DNA from: Vreelandella sp042466685
GTDB lineage: Bacteria > Pseudomonadota > Gammaproteobacteria > Pseudomonadales > Halomonadaceae
Reading direction: 5' to 3'
Length of the DNA stretch: 64,000 nucleotides
Assembly: GCF_042466685.1 (NCBI RefSeq)
Contig: NZ_CP170448.1
Coordinates: forward strand, 1,178,001 to 1,242,000
Shown: positions 1 through 8,506 of the stretch, piece after piece
Layout: each line of letters starts with the position of its first letter
How positions within the stretch are numbered: the first letter of the stretch is position 1
Notes under the pieces: model-generated
What the model was told of the DNA's origin: nothing
The model's input: the letters and a program-made list of their open reading frames with translations, nothing else
Database searches by the model: none
Translations under genes and position numbers: made by a program

Positions 1-207
1 AAGATGGTCTGCATATTCCTGAATGCCGCTATTTAGCGCAGCCAGCATATCTGCGCCTCTCGCCTGCAGCATTCCAATCGACTGTGCAGGTTTCATTAAG
101 CTTAACAGGCGACAGCTGGGGGTGGCAGCGTCAAGCTGGGTGCGTAAATCGGCAACCTCCTGCTCCAGGCGACGAATTTTTTGATACGGGTGGATAAAGG
201 TGAACAT
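1..207 (-). CDS. Hypothetical coiled-coil protein, C-terminal part outside window
   Basis: An open frame of 69 codons starts with ATG at 207 and stays open to the window edge, so the 3' end is missing. The N-terminal residues 10-30 have a charged, heptad-like pattern (RRLEQEVADLRTQLDAA) that suggests a short coiled coil. The rest is a mild helix-former without a signal peptide or membrane segment. A TAGGTG stretch about nine bases upstream could serve as a weak ribosome binding site. I do not recognise the family. The frame runs through without stops and the composition is protein-like, which is why I list it. Confidence 0.5.
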   Translation of the reverse strand, partial: MFTFIHPYQKIRRLEQEVADLRTQLDAATPSCRLLSLMKPAQSIGMLQARGADMLAALNSGIQEYADHL

Positions 208-375
208 GGCGGAGACACCTACGGCAGATAGCAATATTTTGTGTTAATTTGTCACAAAGTATTGCAGAGAGTTCCCGCGTACGCCTGATTTAGCGACCGT
301 AAATGATGAAATTGAGCTATCAACAATCTCTTAGACTGAGGTTGTTAGCGCTCACCTTTACCAAAAGTTTCGATA

Positions 376-1098
376 TTAGCGACGGGCAAGCTGCGCGGCC
401 TCGGCTGTACAGCCTAGAAACGCTGAAGTAGCAAGCCACTCCGCATCGGGATAATAAGCGAACACATACTGATCCTCTTTGAGGCTATTGATCAGCGGGT
501 AAGTCACGTCTTCACGCACTGCCGGGCAGCCATGACTGCGCCCGAGCCGCCCCGTTTGGGTAATGAACGCATCGCTCACGTAGTCCGCGCCATGGATCAC
601 AATAGCGCGCTCAAACGCCAAGTCGTTGACGTTAGGTTCCAGCCCTTCCAAGCGTAGTGAGTAGCCGTTGCGGCCGTAATAACTGTTCATGGTACGAAAT
701 AGACCAATGCTGGATTGATGGCTATCGGGAGTATTGGAAAACGTCTCGGCCTGGGCGTCGCCCGACCCCTGGCCGTGGGAGACCAGCTCTTCAAAGAGTA
801 GCTTATGTTGGCGTAAGTCAAACACCCACAGGCGCGGCTCGGTAGATGGCAACGAGTAATCGATCACCGCCAGGCGCTCGGCATTAGGCTCGGCACAGTT
901 TAGGGCTTGGGCGGCTAAACGCAGTGCATCGGGAGATGCCTGGGGGGCGAGCTGCTGCAGTTGGTGGTTTAAAGGCAGTACGCCACGGGGGGGCGTTGAA
1001 TCAACTTGGGCAAAGAAACTGGCAGCGTGTAGCGGTAATGTAAATAATGTAAAAGGTAAGGAAAATATTAACGTGGCAACATTTAAGCGAAGAGCCAT
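376..1098 (-). CDS. Periplasmic L,D-transpeptidase catalytic-domain (YkuD_2-type) protein
   Basis: The protein has 240 aa from the ATG at 1098. A TTG seven codons upstream is possible, but AGGA sits at a usable distance before the ATG. A hydrophobic signal peptide ends near LPLHAAS. The catalytic signature is visible as HGADYV (His169) and SHGCPAV (nucleophile Cys191), the form typical of the YkuD_2 branch of murein L,D-transpeptidase folds. It probably acts on peptidoglycan stem peptides in the periplasm. It is divergent from the larger L,D-transpeptidase at 1203, with about 100 bp between the starts, so shared control is plausible. The exact reaction (cross-linking, carboxypeptidase or other) cannot be read from sequence. 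Confidence 0.85.
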   Translation of the reverse strand: MALRLNVATLIFSLPFTLFTLPLHAASFFAQVDSTPPRGVLPLNHQLQQLAPQASPDALRLAAQALNCAEPNAERLAVIDYSLPSTEPRLWVFDLRQHKLLFEELVSHGQGSGDAQAETFSNTPDSHQSSIGLFRTMNSYYGRNGYSLRLEGLEPNVNDLAFERAIVIHGADYVSDAFITQTGRLGRSHGCPAVREDVTYPLINSLKEDQYVFAYYPDAEWLATSAFLGCTAEAAQLARR

Positions 1099-1202
1099 AA
1101 AAGTCGATCCTAAAAGCAATATCAGTCATTATGAATGATTAGCCGACTAAGATAAAAACGGGACGGCGATGTGGAAGACTATAGTAACGCAAGGAGAGGG
1201 CG

Positions 1203-2837
1203 ATGAACGAGATACAGCCACTAAGACAATGGGCGATAGGGGTCGCTCTATGTCTCACGCTTACCCACAGCCCTTTAGGTATTAGTCAGGCGTATGCGGA
1301 TTCAGTACCGTTACAGCAGGCGCTGACCCAGCAGTTAAGCAAGGTGGACGCGCACCGATTGCCCATTGCTGAGTTTTATCAACTTCGCGATGGTCAGCCC
1401 GCTTGGCAGTCAGCCAGGGCGGTTGAATCATTGGTAGCCGCACTGAACAGTCTGGAAACCGACGGTCTAACACCCGATGATTATCACGCTGATACGCTGC
1501 TGGATGAGTTTCAGCGCAGTCAGGCAGGGAGTGAAGCCACCCAGGCGACGTTTGATATTAAAGCGACCCAGTCGCTGCTGCTGGCGCTGGATCATTTAGA
1601 GCGGGGCAAAGTGAACCCTCGTGAGATCGAGCCTCAGTGGGATGCACCGCGCCCTGAGCGTGGCTACTCGCTGTTGCGCGTTGTGCATGCTGTCGATGAT
1701 CGCGTGATTGATAACGCTATCGCCCTGGCTCGGCCCTCATCACCTGAATATCAGCAGTTGCGCGATGCTTTGAAGCAACATTATCAGTTGGTTAGCTTGG
1801 GCAGTGTGCCCTTCTTGGCCGCACGGGAGGAGTCGCTTCGTCCAGGCGACGAAGACGACGATGTGAGCGTACTGCGTCAACGCTTAGCGCTGTGGGGTGA
1901 AGCTGACTTACAAGTGGCTGACAGCAGTGCCTACCCCATGATTGGCGTGCAGGCGGCGTCTAACCGGCGTACCTTTGATGCCCCCCTGGAAGCAGCTGTA
2001 AGGCGCTTCCAGCGCCTTCATTTGCTACAGGAAGATGGAGTGGTGGGCGAACAAACCCGCCTGGCCTTGAATACCTCGGTGTCGTCGCGAATCGACCAAC
2101 TGCGGGTCAATTTAGAGCGTGCGCGGTGGGTTCGTCCAATGCAGACGGCTGAGCCACGGGTATGGGTTGATATTGCAGGCTACCGGATGCACTACGTGCG
2201 CCCTAACGGTCAGCACTGGGATGCCCGGGTGGTGGTAGGTACGCCGCGCCGCGAGACGCCGATTATCCACTCCACGATCAGCCATTTGACCATTAATCCT
2301 TCCTGGACAATCCCGCCGACGATAATGCGCGAGGATGTGTTGCCTCAGGTGCGTGCCGATATTGATTACTTATCGCGTAAAAATATCCAGGTGGTGAGCC
2401 TCTCGGGTGAGCTGCTAGCGGCCGAGGAGATTGATTGGCAGCGCCCAGGTAGCGTTATGTTACGCCAAGTAGCAGGATCGGCGAACCCTTTAGGTCGCGT
2501 CGTGGTGCGGTTTCCCAATGATGACATGATCTATTTGCACGACACTCCCGCGCGAGGGCTATTCCAGCGTGATCAGCGGGCACTCAGTTCAGGCTGTATA
2601 CGCGTTGAAGGGGTGGCTGAGCTGGCGCAAATGCTGCTGCAAGACACCGGTAGTCGCTACCAAATGAGTTCGCTGTTAAATGGGGGGAGTGATCGCAATG
2701 TGAACTTAACCCAACGTATTCCCATTGCACTGCACTATTTAACCGCTTGGCCGAATGCGCAAGGTGAGGTGGAGTTTCGGCCTGATATCTACCGCCGTGA
2801 TGCAGCGCTACTAGCTGCATTGCAGCGCCCAGTCTAA
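1203..2837 (+). CDS. L,D-transpeptidase, YcbB/LdtD family
   Basis: A 544-aa periplasmic enzyme with an N-terminal signal segment ending near SQAYA. Residues about 35-200 form the scaffold domain seen in YcbB-type enzymes. A peptidoglycan-binding helical domain follows at about 215-295 (SVLRQRLALWG, AVRRFQRLHLLQEDGVVGEQT). The YkuD catalytic domain is at about 318-480, with IYLHDTP (His446) and SSGCIRVEG (Cys465). Family members make 3-3 cross-links between meso-diaminopimelate residues. Length and domain order match E. coli LdtD (YcbB). The gene is preceded by AAGGAGAGGGCG and followed by a strong hairpin, so it is probably transcribed alone. Confidence 0.92.
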   Translation: MNEIQPLRQWAIGVALCLTLTHSPLGISQAYADSVPLQQALTQQLSKVDAHRLPIAEFYQLRDGQPAWQSARAVESLVAALNSLETDGLTPDDYHADTLLDEFQRSQAGSEATQATFDIKATQSLLLALDHLERGKVNPREIEPQWDAPRPERGYSLLRVVHAVDDRVIDNAIALARPSSPEYQQLRDALKQHYQLVSLGSVPFLAAREESLRPGDEDDDVSVLRQRLALWGEADLQVADSSAYPMIGVQAASNRRTFDAPLEAAVRRFQRLHLLQEDGVVGEQTRLALNTSVSSRIDQLRVNLERARWVRPMQTAEPRVWVDIAGYRMHYVRPNGQHWDARVVVGTPRRETPIIHSTISHLTINPSWTIPPTIMREDVLPQVRADIDYLSRKNIQVVSLSGELLAAEEIDWQRPGSVMLRQVAGSANPLGRVVVRFPNDDMIYLHDTPARGLFQRDQRALSSGCIRVEGVAELAQMLLQDTGSRYQMSSLLNGGSDRNVNLTQRIPIALHYLTAWPNAQGEVEFRPDIYRRDAALLAALQRPV

Positions 2838-2867
2838 GGTTGAGTATTTAAAGAATAATGCACACCA

Positions 2868-2905
2868 ACGTAAAACACCGCCTAGTTGAAGGCGGTGTTT
2901 TACGT
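2868..2905. terminator. Bidirectional terminator between ldtD-like and mepM-like genes
   Basis: A perfect 15-bp inverted repeat (2868-2882 with 2891-2905) has an 8-nt loop. The stem ends carry A and T runs on each side. It lies between two convergent genes, so it can end transcripts from both. Confidence 0.85.
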
Positions 2906-2934
2906 ATAAGCATTCGTTATTGGGTAGCGAAGTG

Positions 2935-4626
2935 CTAGTCGTCGCTTTCCTGCTGATAGTTAGCCACGCTAACCGGCCCGGTTTCGCCGCTTTCCAGCGC
3001 AGCTAACATTGGCGCTGCCTGGTTCTGGAAGGCAATAAGCGTGTCGCCGCTCAGGCTGGTGTTTTCGGGCAGGGGAACGGTCATCGCATTCACCGGCGAG
3101 TTGTTAACGATGACTTCGTAGTGCAGGTGAGGGCCAGTGCTGCGGCCTGTATTGCCTGAAAGGGCAATACGCTCGCCCATTGTTACACGTTCACCTTGTG
3201 TTACCAGCGGACGGGAGAGGTGCAGGTAACGGGTGCGGTAGCCATTGTCATGGCGAATGACGACATAGCGGCCAGCGGCGTGATGGTTGCTCACGCGCTC
3301 GACAACACCATTGGCGGGAGCCGTTACCGGTGTACCAATGGGCATAGCAAAATCGGTACCGTTATGGGGGCTGATGCGGCCAGTCACCGGGTGCTTACGG
3401 CGTGGATTGAAGCTGGAGCTTAAGCGGTAATTGCCTTCGAATGGGTGGCGGGCAAAGGCGGGATCCAGACTGCCACCCTCTGGTGTGTAGAAATTATCGT
3501 CGCTGGCATTACGTACAACGGTTAAGTCCATGCGTTCACCGTCATAATGAACCGCCAAAACGCGGGAATCCAGCGTTTCTCCATCGATCATGTCGGACTC
3601 GACCAATACTTGAAAGCGGTCGCCGCGGCGGCTGTCACGCCGAAAATCGAGTTTCTTCTCAAGCAGCTTGGTTAGTTCCGTTACTGAGCCGCTGTTCAAG
3701 CCAGTCGCCTGGGCAGAGCGCGCAAAACTACCGCTAACGCTACCCGCATAGAGGCGCTGGACGGGTTCACCCTGGCGTTCAATCGTGGTGATGGCGAAGT
3801 GATCAGCATCTTTTTCCAGCAGAATGCCGTCGCGAGTGTTTTTCATCATCCGCAGTGATAACAAACGCCCATCTTCATCCAGCTGATAATCAAAGCTGTG
3901 CCCGGCGCGCCAATTGGTTAACATGCGCTGGTCGGGTAGATCTTCAAGCAGAGCCATCACTTCGCTGTAGCCCAGACCTAGTTCATTCTGCGCCAGGACA
4001 GCGAAAGTTTCGCCAGATTCAACAATATGTGTTTCCCATTGAGGCACAAACGGCTCTTCTGCTGCCAGCTCCAACTCCAGGAACGATATATCGTCAAATA
4101 GCTCAATACCGTAATCCTCATAAGAGGTGGCATCGGCTATTTCAATGGAGGAGGAGTCATCTACATCGAGCATGCCACTGGCTAGTGTGCCCAGCACAAT
4201 GGCCATGTGCAGCGCGCCATCATCAAGACCGGCACTTTCCAGCACTGCGGTGTTCAGTACCGCGGCATCGCCACCCACAACAGGTTGGTCTGCCATGTCG
4301 GCTTCTGCGCTGGCAATCACGTCTAGATCAACGATCTCGGTTGCAGTTAGTTCGCTGAGGGGGATGTTCTCGCGGGTGGCGTCGAGTGCACGTGAAGCGC
4401 GGTCGATCGCTTCTGCCACCGGGGTGCGTTCTTGGCGCAGTGAGGGGACGCCCGGTGTAGAGTCACTTGGAAGCGGAACCAGCACGCTTTCAAGCGGTGT
4501 TTGCGGTTGATTTAAATCTTGGTATGTCGTTAATAATTTTTGTGTGCCCAGCACTGTGACCATTGTGGCCACGGGTAACAGTAATAATTTATGCGTGCGA
4601 GGCAGCGAATGGAGGATTCGCAACAT
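2935..4626 (-). CDS. M23 family peptidoglycan DD-endopeptidase, MepM-like
   Basis: The protein has 563 aa. A single membrane anchor or uncleaved signal lies at about residues 12-30. An acidic linker follows, then an OapA/LysM-like segment (HIVESGETFAVLAQ, about 201-230), a middle beta domain, and the LytM/M23 domain at about 415-515. The zinc ligands are in HNGTD and GPHLHYEV. Family members of this layout hydrolyse D-Ala-mDAP cross-links to let the sacculus expand. The C-terminal tail is longer than in E. coli MepM and is acidic. It shares the wall-remodelling neighbourhood with two L,D-transpeptidases, but faces the other way and is separated by a terminator. Confidence 0.9.
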   Translation of the reverse strand: MLRILHSLPRTHKLLLLPVATMVTVLGTQKLLTTYQDLNQPQTPLESVLVPLPSDSTPGVPSLRQERTPVAEAIDRASRALDATRENIPLSELTATEIVDLDVIASAEADMADQPVVGGDAAVLNTAVLESAGLDDGALHMAIVLGTLASGMLDVDDSSSIEIADATSYEDYGIELFDDISFLELELAAEEPFVPQWETHIVESGETFAVLAQNELGLGYSEVMALLEDLPDQRMLTNWRAGHSFDYQLDEDGRLLSLRMMKNTRDGILLEKDADHFAITTIERQGEPVQRLYAGSVSGSFARSAQATGLNSGSVTELTKLLEKKLDFRRDSRRGDRFQVLVESDMIDGETLDSRVLAVHYDGERMDLTVVRNASDDNFYTPEGGSLDPAFARHPFEGNYRLSSSFNPRRKHPVTGRISPHNGTDFAMPIGTPVTAPANGVVERVSNHHAAGRYVVIRHDNGYRTRYLHLSRPLVTQGERVTMGERIALSGNTGRSTGPHLHYEVIVNNSPVNAMTVPLPENTSLSGDTLIAFQNQAAPMLAALESGETGPVSVANYQQESDD

Positions 4627-5045
4627 GGGTAAATGGACCGCCGAGTTCGTGATTAAAAGTAACTATAAAGTCGATAAACCCGGAAACCATACCCCATGAG
4701 GGCAGGGGTGCATAGACTGTATGCCTATACATAAAACGTAATTAAATACAAAAATGGCAATAATAGGCAGAGATTACTATTTATAAACACCGTTTGCTAA
4801 CAAATGTAACCAGCAAAGCGTGCTAACTAAATATCTTGAGTTAACTGTAGACGAAAACTACGTTTTTAAAAGCTTAAATATAATTTTTGTCGAATATTTT
4901 CCTACCGCTAGCGGCTAATCTTAACCATTTTACAAGCATGGGCGGAAGTGTTGGCTGTTTCCTGGCATCCTAGCCATGTTTTCGAACACAAGTTTTTTCG
5001 AACATTAGGCGCATTGTCTCGCTGTATTGCGTTGAGGAAATCGAA
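4627..5045. other. AT-rich divergent intergenic region
   Basis: 419 bp between the divergent starts of the M23 peptidase and the LysR regulator. It is AT-rich with no open frame of note. Its right end holds the TTTTCGAACA repeat described separately. Promoters for both genes must lie here, but I could not place a convincing -35/-10 pair. Confidence 0.5.
4977..5004. promoter_or_regulatory. Twin TTTTCGAACA elements upstream of LysR gene
   Basis: TTTTCGAACA occurs at 4979-4988 and again at 4995-5004, a 16-bp period. Each copy has a TTCGAA palindrome core, and the first extends to TGTT-TTCG-AACA. They lie 42-67 bp before the LysR start, a usual position for autoregulatory LysR binding. Binding is inference. 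Confidence 0.4.
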
Positions 5046-5969
5046 ATGTCCCGGGTAACACTTTCACAATGGCAAATGTTGGCTGCCGTGGTTGACCACG
5101 GTGGGTTTGCGCGTGCGGCAGAGGCGGTACACAAAAGTCCCTCCACACTGAACCATGCCGTTCATAAGTTAGAAGAGCAGTTGGGCGTCCAGGTGTTGGA
5201 GCCTATTGGCCGGCAAGTGCGTTTAACTGAAGCGGGCGAGCTGCTGCTTCGGCGTGCGCGCCAACTAATAGAGAGCGCGGCGTCACTTGAAGATGTCGCC
5301 ACCCGACTGGCGGCAGGTTTGGAAGCAGAAGTGGTGGTGGCAATCGATCAGGTGTTTCCTGCCGCTGCCCAAGCCAAAGCGTTAGAACGCTTTTCTGCAA
5401 CCTTCCCTCAGGTACGAGTTCAGTTACACGAGAGTGTGCTCAATGGTGGCATTGAAATGCTCTACGATGGCCGTGCAGACCTGGTGGTCTCCGGGATTGA
5501 GGCCCAGGGCTTTTTAGGAGAGCCGTTGGTAACGGTGCGATTTGTGGCGGTGGCGCACCCCCAGCACGCGCTGCATCAGCTAGGGCGTTCGTTGGATCTG
5601 CGCGACTTGGCTCAGCATAGACAGTTAGTGGTGCGTGATTCAGCACTGCGTCAATCCACCAATGCGGGCTGGCTGAAAGCGGAGCAGCGCTGGACCGTCA
5701 GCCACCTTAATACCTCACTGGATATGCTAAAGCGTGGCCTGGGGTTTGCCTGGATGCCGGAAACACGCATATCTGAAGAGTTAAAAAGTGGTCAATTAAA
5801 ACCGCTGCCTCTGCCTGCGGGCGGTATTCGCGAAGTGCCTATCCAGATGATTTTTCGTGATCGGGATCGGGCAGGGCCTGCGGCGCATGCGATGGCCGCT
5901 GCACTGAAACAAGCGGTGGTTAGCGAGTGCGCGCTGCATGATTCGACTGACTCGAATGAAAGACCGTAA
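5046..5969 (+). CDS. LysR-family transcriptional regulator
   Basis: The protein has 307 aa. The N-terminal winged helix-turn-helix is clear at residues 4-62 (LAAVVDHGGFARAAEAVHKSPSTLNHAVHKLEEQLGV split around the recognition helix). A substrate-binding type effector domain follows at about 90-295. The start ATG at 5046 has GAGGAAA upstream. The target and ligand are unknown. The next gene downstream on the same strand, 90 bp on, is a glutathionyl-hydroquinone-reductase-like enzyme, which is a candidate target or co-transcribed partner. Near the end there is only a short CCGCTT/AAGCGG hairpin (5975-5997) without a T run. Confidence 0.92.
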   Translation: MSRVTLSQWQMLAAVVDHGGFARAAEAVHKSPSTLNHAVHKLEEQLGVQVLEPIGRQVRLTEAGELLLRRARQLIESAASLEDVATRLAAGLEAEVVVAIDQVFPAAAQAKALERFSATFPQVRVQLHESVLNGGIEMLYDGRADLVVSGIEAQGFLGEPLVTVRFVAVAHPQHALHQLGRSLDLRDLAQHRQLVVRDSALRQSTNAGWLKAEQRWTVSHLNTSLDMLKRGLGFAWMPETRISEELKSGQLKPLPLPAGGIREVPIQMIFRDRDRAGPAAHAMAAALKQAVVSECALHDSTDSNERP

Positions 5970-6059
5970 AACATCCGCTTGAGCCTCCTTGAAGCGGGCG
6001 TATGCTGAAAGCAGTGACGCAATAACTAGAACCCCACAAGACTTTTCAGGAGACGCCCC

Positions 6060-7052
6060 ATGGGACTACTTGTAAACGGCGAATGGCAAGACCAGTGGTA
6101 TGACACCAAAAAGCACGGTGGCGAATTTGTACGTGAATCCGCCCAGCTAAGAGATTGGGTGGGTGATCAGCCGGAGACAGACGGTAATTGCTACCCAGCG
6201 GAAAAAGAGCGCTACCATCTATATGTATCATTAGCCTGCCCCTGGGCGCATCGCACACTGATTATGCGTAAGCTGAAAGGGCTGGAGCCGTTGATCGGCA
6301 CGTCCCATGTCAGCCCGCTGATGCTCGATCAGGGCTGGACGTACCGTCAGGACGAAGGCGCCAGTGGTGACCCTATTAACGGTGCCGACTTTCATCACCA
6401 GCTCTACACCATGACGGATCCACATTATACCGGCCGTGTCACCGTGCCCGTGCTATGGGACAAGCAGCGCAGCGCCATCGTTAATAATGAGTCTGCAGAC
6501 TTGCTACGTATTTTTAACCGTGCGTTCGATGAATTGACCGGCAACGACCTGGATTTTTACCCAGAAGATCTGCGTGGTGTCATTGATGACGTAAACGCCG
6601 ATGTCTACGACCACATCAATAATGGCGTTTATAAATCAGGCTTTGCTACAGAGCAGGCAGTTTATGAGAAGCACGTTAAGGCGTTATTTGATGCCCTCGA
6701 TCGTATGGAAGCACGCCTGGCCGATCAGCGCTATTTGGCGGGTGAGTGGCTGACCGAAGCGGATATTCGCCTGTTTACGACGCTGATCCGATTTGATGCG
6801 GTTTATTACGGTCATTTCAAATGCAATTTTAAGCGCATTGAGGATTACCCCAACCTTTCTAATTACGTAAGAGAAATCTACCAATGGCCGGGTGTGGCTG
6901 AGACCGTCAATATGGATCACATTAAACGCCACTACTATTACAGCCACGACACGATTAACCCGACACGCATTGTACCCGCTGGCCCACTGCTCGATTTTCA
7001 GCGCCCCCATAACCGGGAGCGTTTGCCAGGTAAGGGCGTGCGGCGTAAATAG
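6060..7052 (+). CDS. yqjG: Glutathione S-transferase, omega/xi type (glutathionyl-hydroquinone reductase, YqjG-like)
   Basis: The protein has 330 aa, the usual length for this class. The N-terminal thioredoxin-like domain contains SLACPWAHRTLI (catalytic Cys near residue 62), the signature of glutathionyl-hydroquinone reductases (YqjG/ECM4). The C-terminal all-helical domain covers about 160-300 (LTEADIRLFTTLIRFD). Family members reduce glutathionyl-hydroquinones with a second glutathione. The start is supported by CAGGAGACGCCCC just before ATG at 6060. It is followed by a terminator, so it is the last gene of any unit it shares with the LysR gene. Confidence 0.9.
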   Translation: MGLLVNGEWQDQWYDTKKHGGEFVRESAQLRDWVGDQPETDGNCYPAEKERYHLYVSLACPWAHRTLIMRKLKGLEPLIGTSHVSPLMLDQGWTYRQDEGASGDPINGADFHHQLYTMTDPHYTGRVTVPVLWDKQRSAIVNNESADLLRIFNRAFDELTGNDLDFYPEDLRGVIDDVNADVYDHINNGVYKSGFATEQAVYEKHVKALFDALDRMEARLADQRYLAGEWLTEADIRLFTTLIRFDAVYYGHFKCNFKRIEDYPNLSNYVREIYQWPGVAETVNMDHIKRHYYYSHDTINPTRIVPAGPLLDFQRPHNRERLPGKGVRRK

Positions 7053-7095
7053 AGCCGTAGCGCGCTAGTTTTACATTAGGAACTGGCTTGACATG

Positions 7096-7126
7096 AAAAG
7101 GGCCGCCCGATTGGGCAGCCCTTTTT
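7096..7126 (+). terminator. Rho-independent terminator after yqjG-like gene
   Basis: A 12-bp stem (7096-7108 with 7113-7125, one C/A mismatch) and a GATT loop, flanked by A and T runs, so it can work both ways between the convergent genes. Confidence 0.85.
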
Positions 7127-7182
7127 CTAGCGTATAAATCCTGCTAGGAGCGTTGCGTTGTTATTGCACGCAACTGCAACTC

Positions 7183-7674
7183 TTAGCCATTGTCATCATT
7201 AATATCTAACGCTTCACGAGTGCGCTGCCAAGCGCTCTCAGCACCCTCTTGGGTCGTTTGCCAAGCGTCGCGAGCGTTAGCTTTGGTCTGCTCCCACCAC
7301 TCGTTATTGTAAGCAGGGAAGGCTTCTACTTCTTCCTGGCTCGCTTCGACCATGATGCGATGTTCTGTATCACCATCGGCTTCCGTTTCGGTTTCGAGGG
7401 TGAAGTAATCAGTGCCAACAACGATCTCTCGGCCACCAAGGCCAAGTACTGAGCCACTTTCGATCACAATCGCGGTAATGCGCATCTCTTCATCAAACAG
7501 AATATCATCAACGTCGCCAATCTCTTCACCGGAACCGCCGGCAAAATAGACTTCTGCATCGAGAATGTCATCGGCAGAGTACATGCCTTGTGGCTCATTT
7601 TGGGCATGAGCGCTCATTGCAACGCTGCCCATAAGGGCGGTGCCGATCACGGTTGTCAGGATTGTCTTACGCAT
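7183..7674 (-). CDS. Secreted PRC-barrel domain protein
   Basis: The protein has 163 aa with a cleavable signal peptide (cut near AHAQN). A PRC-barrel-like beta domain follows at about 32-105 (ILDAEVYFAGGSGEEIGDVDDILFDE, split here). The C-terminal amphipathic helix is rich in Trp, Ala and Gln (WWEQTKANARDAWQTT). The mature protein is strongly acidic, as expected for a halophile's periplasm. The start ATG has AGAGACGC upstream. Members are often induced by osmotic or envelope stress, but the molecular role is unknown. It lies next to a CsbD gene on the same strand, 110 bp away, so stress co-regulation is plausible. Confidence 0.85.
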   Translation of the reverse strand: MRKTILTTVIGTALMGSVAMSAHAQNEPQGMYSADDILDAEVYFAGGSGEEIGDVDDILFDEEMRITAIVIESGSVLGLGGREIVVGTDYFTLETETEADGDTEHRIMVEASQEEVEAFPAYNNEWWEQTKANARDAWQTTQEGAESAWQRTREALDINDDNG

Positions 7675-7784
7675 AGCGTCTCTCCATGTGGCTACGATAA
7701 ATGTTACATCGCTTATCGGCTGGTGTTAGCAAGCCGACAGGCTTAAAACAGGAATGGAGTGTTATAGAAGGGGCAGTAAAAACG

Positions 7785-7982
7785 TTACTGCTTGTCAGCC
7801 CAGTCATCGGCTTGGCGCTCTGCTTCGTCTCGCTCAAGGCCGTACTTTTGCTGAAGCTTGCCTACCAACTGATCTTTCTTACCGCCGATCTGATCTAATT
7901 CATCGTCAGTAAGCTCACCCCAGCTCGCGCGGGCCTTGCCTCTCATCTCTTTCCATTTGCCTTCAATTTGATCCCAGTTCAT
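7785..7982 (-). CDS. CsbD family stress protein
   Basis: The protein has 65 aa and covers the CsbD domain from end to end: MNWDQIEGKWKEMRGK at the N-terminus and GKKDQLVGKLQQKYGL in the middle. These small, hydrophilic, probably disordered proteins are general-stress markers in many bacteria. Their biochemical role is unknown. AAGGAGCG lies eight bases before the start and confirms it. A second, lysine-rich CsbD-like gene is found at 47674, so the genome carries at least two. Confidence 0.9.
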   Translation of the reverse strand: MNWDQIEGKWKEMRGKARASWGELTDDELDQIGGKKDQLVGKLQQKYGLERDEAERQADDWADKQ

Positions 7983-8506
7983 TGCATCGCTCCTTGAGAA
8001 TAGTGAACTTGATTAGGCATCTCTCAGGTTAGACCATATGTGCATGAGTGCAAGCTCCTGTTTCAATATGGTGTAAGTTAAAAGTACTGGTCAGAAGCGA
8101 AATGCGATGTTAGGATGCGCCCTCCTCGCATGTGTTGACCCCTCCATCACGACGGTAAGCGTTAAACTGCATAGTTATTAATGAGAGATATTAATAGTTA
8201 ATCGTAGTGTCGCTTGCGGGAACATCTCGCCAATTGCTAGATGTTCATTGCTGTGTAGATGGCGCGCCTCCAGTATTTCGCCACACGGGTGAAATCGGCG
8301 CAGAAGGTCGCCACAGTGGTTGGCCCGCTAACGCGGTGTATGCCAACCGGATGCTAGGTGCGACCGGCGTCTCCGACTCCATTGATGGCTTTGACCGCTA
8401 TGGCGGTGCCTGTTATCGACAGTGACTGCATTGTTGTGCGATGACAGAGTCAGAGACGCTTATGATGTTTTTTGCCGGTACTTGCCGGCCTACCAAGGTG
8501 TGATTA
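7983..8506 (+). promoter_or_regulatory. Long structured leader region upstream of deaD-like helicase gene
   Basis: 524 bp without a credible gene; the open frames at 8207-8425 and 8422-8640 have no family look and no ribosome binding site. Two strong hairpins are visible. One is GAACATCT/AGATGTTC (8220-8227 with 8239-8246). The other is GGTTGGCCCGC paired with GCGG and GCCAACC (8318-8348, with a 5-nt bulge). Enteric csdA/deaD and other cold-shock mRNAs have long leaders, so a structured 5' UTR is plausible here. The transcription start is not determined. Confidence 0.4.

Noticed and set aside
8207..8425. 72-codon plus-strand frame upstream of deaD
   Set aside because: No ribosome binding site and no family character; it lies in a region of strong hairpins that fits an untranslated leader better.
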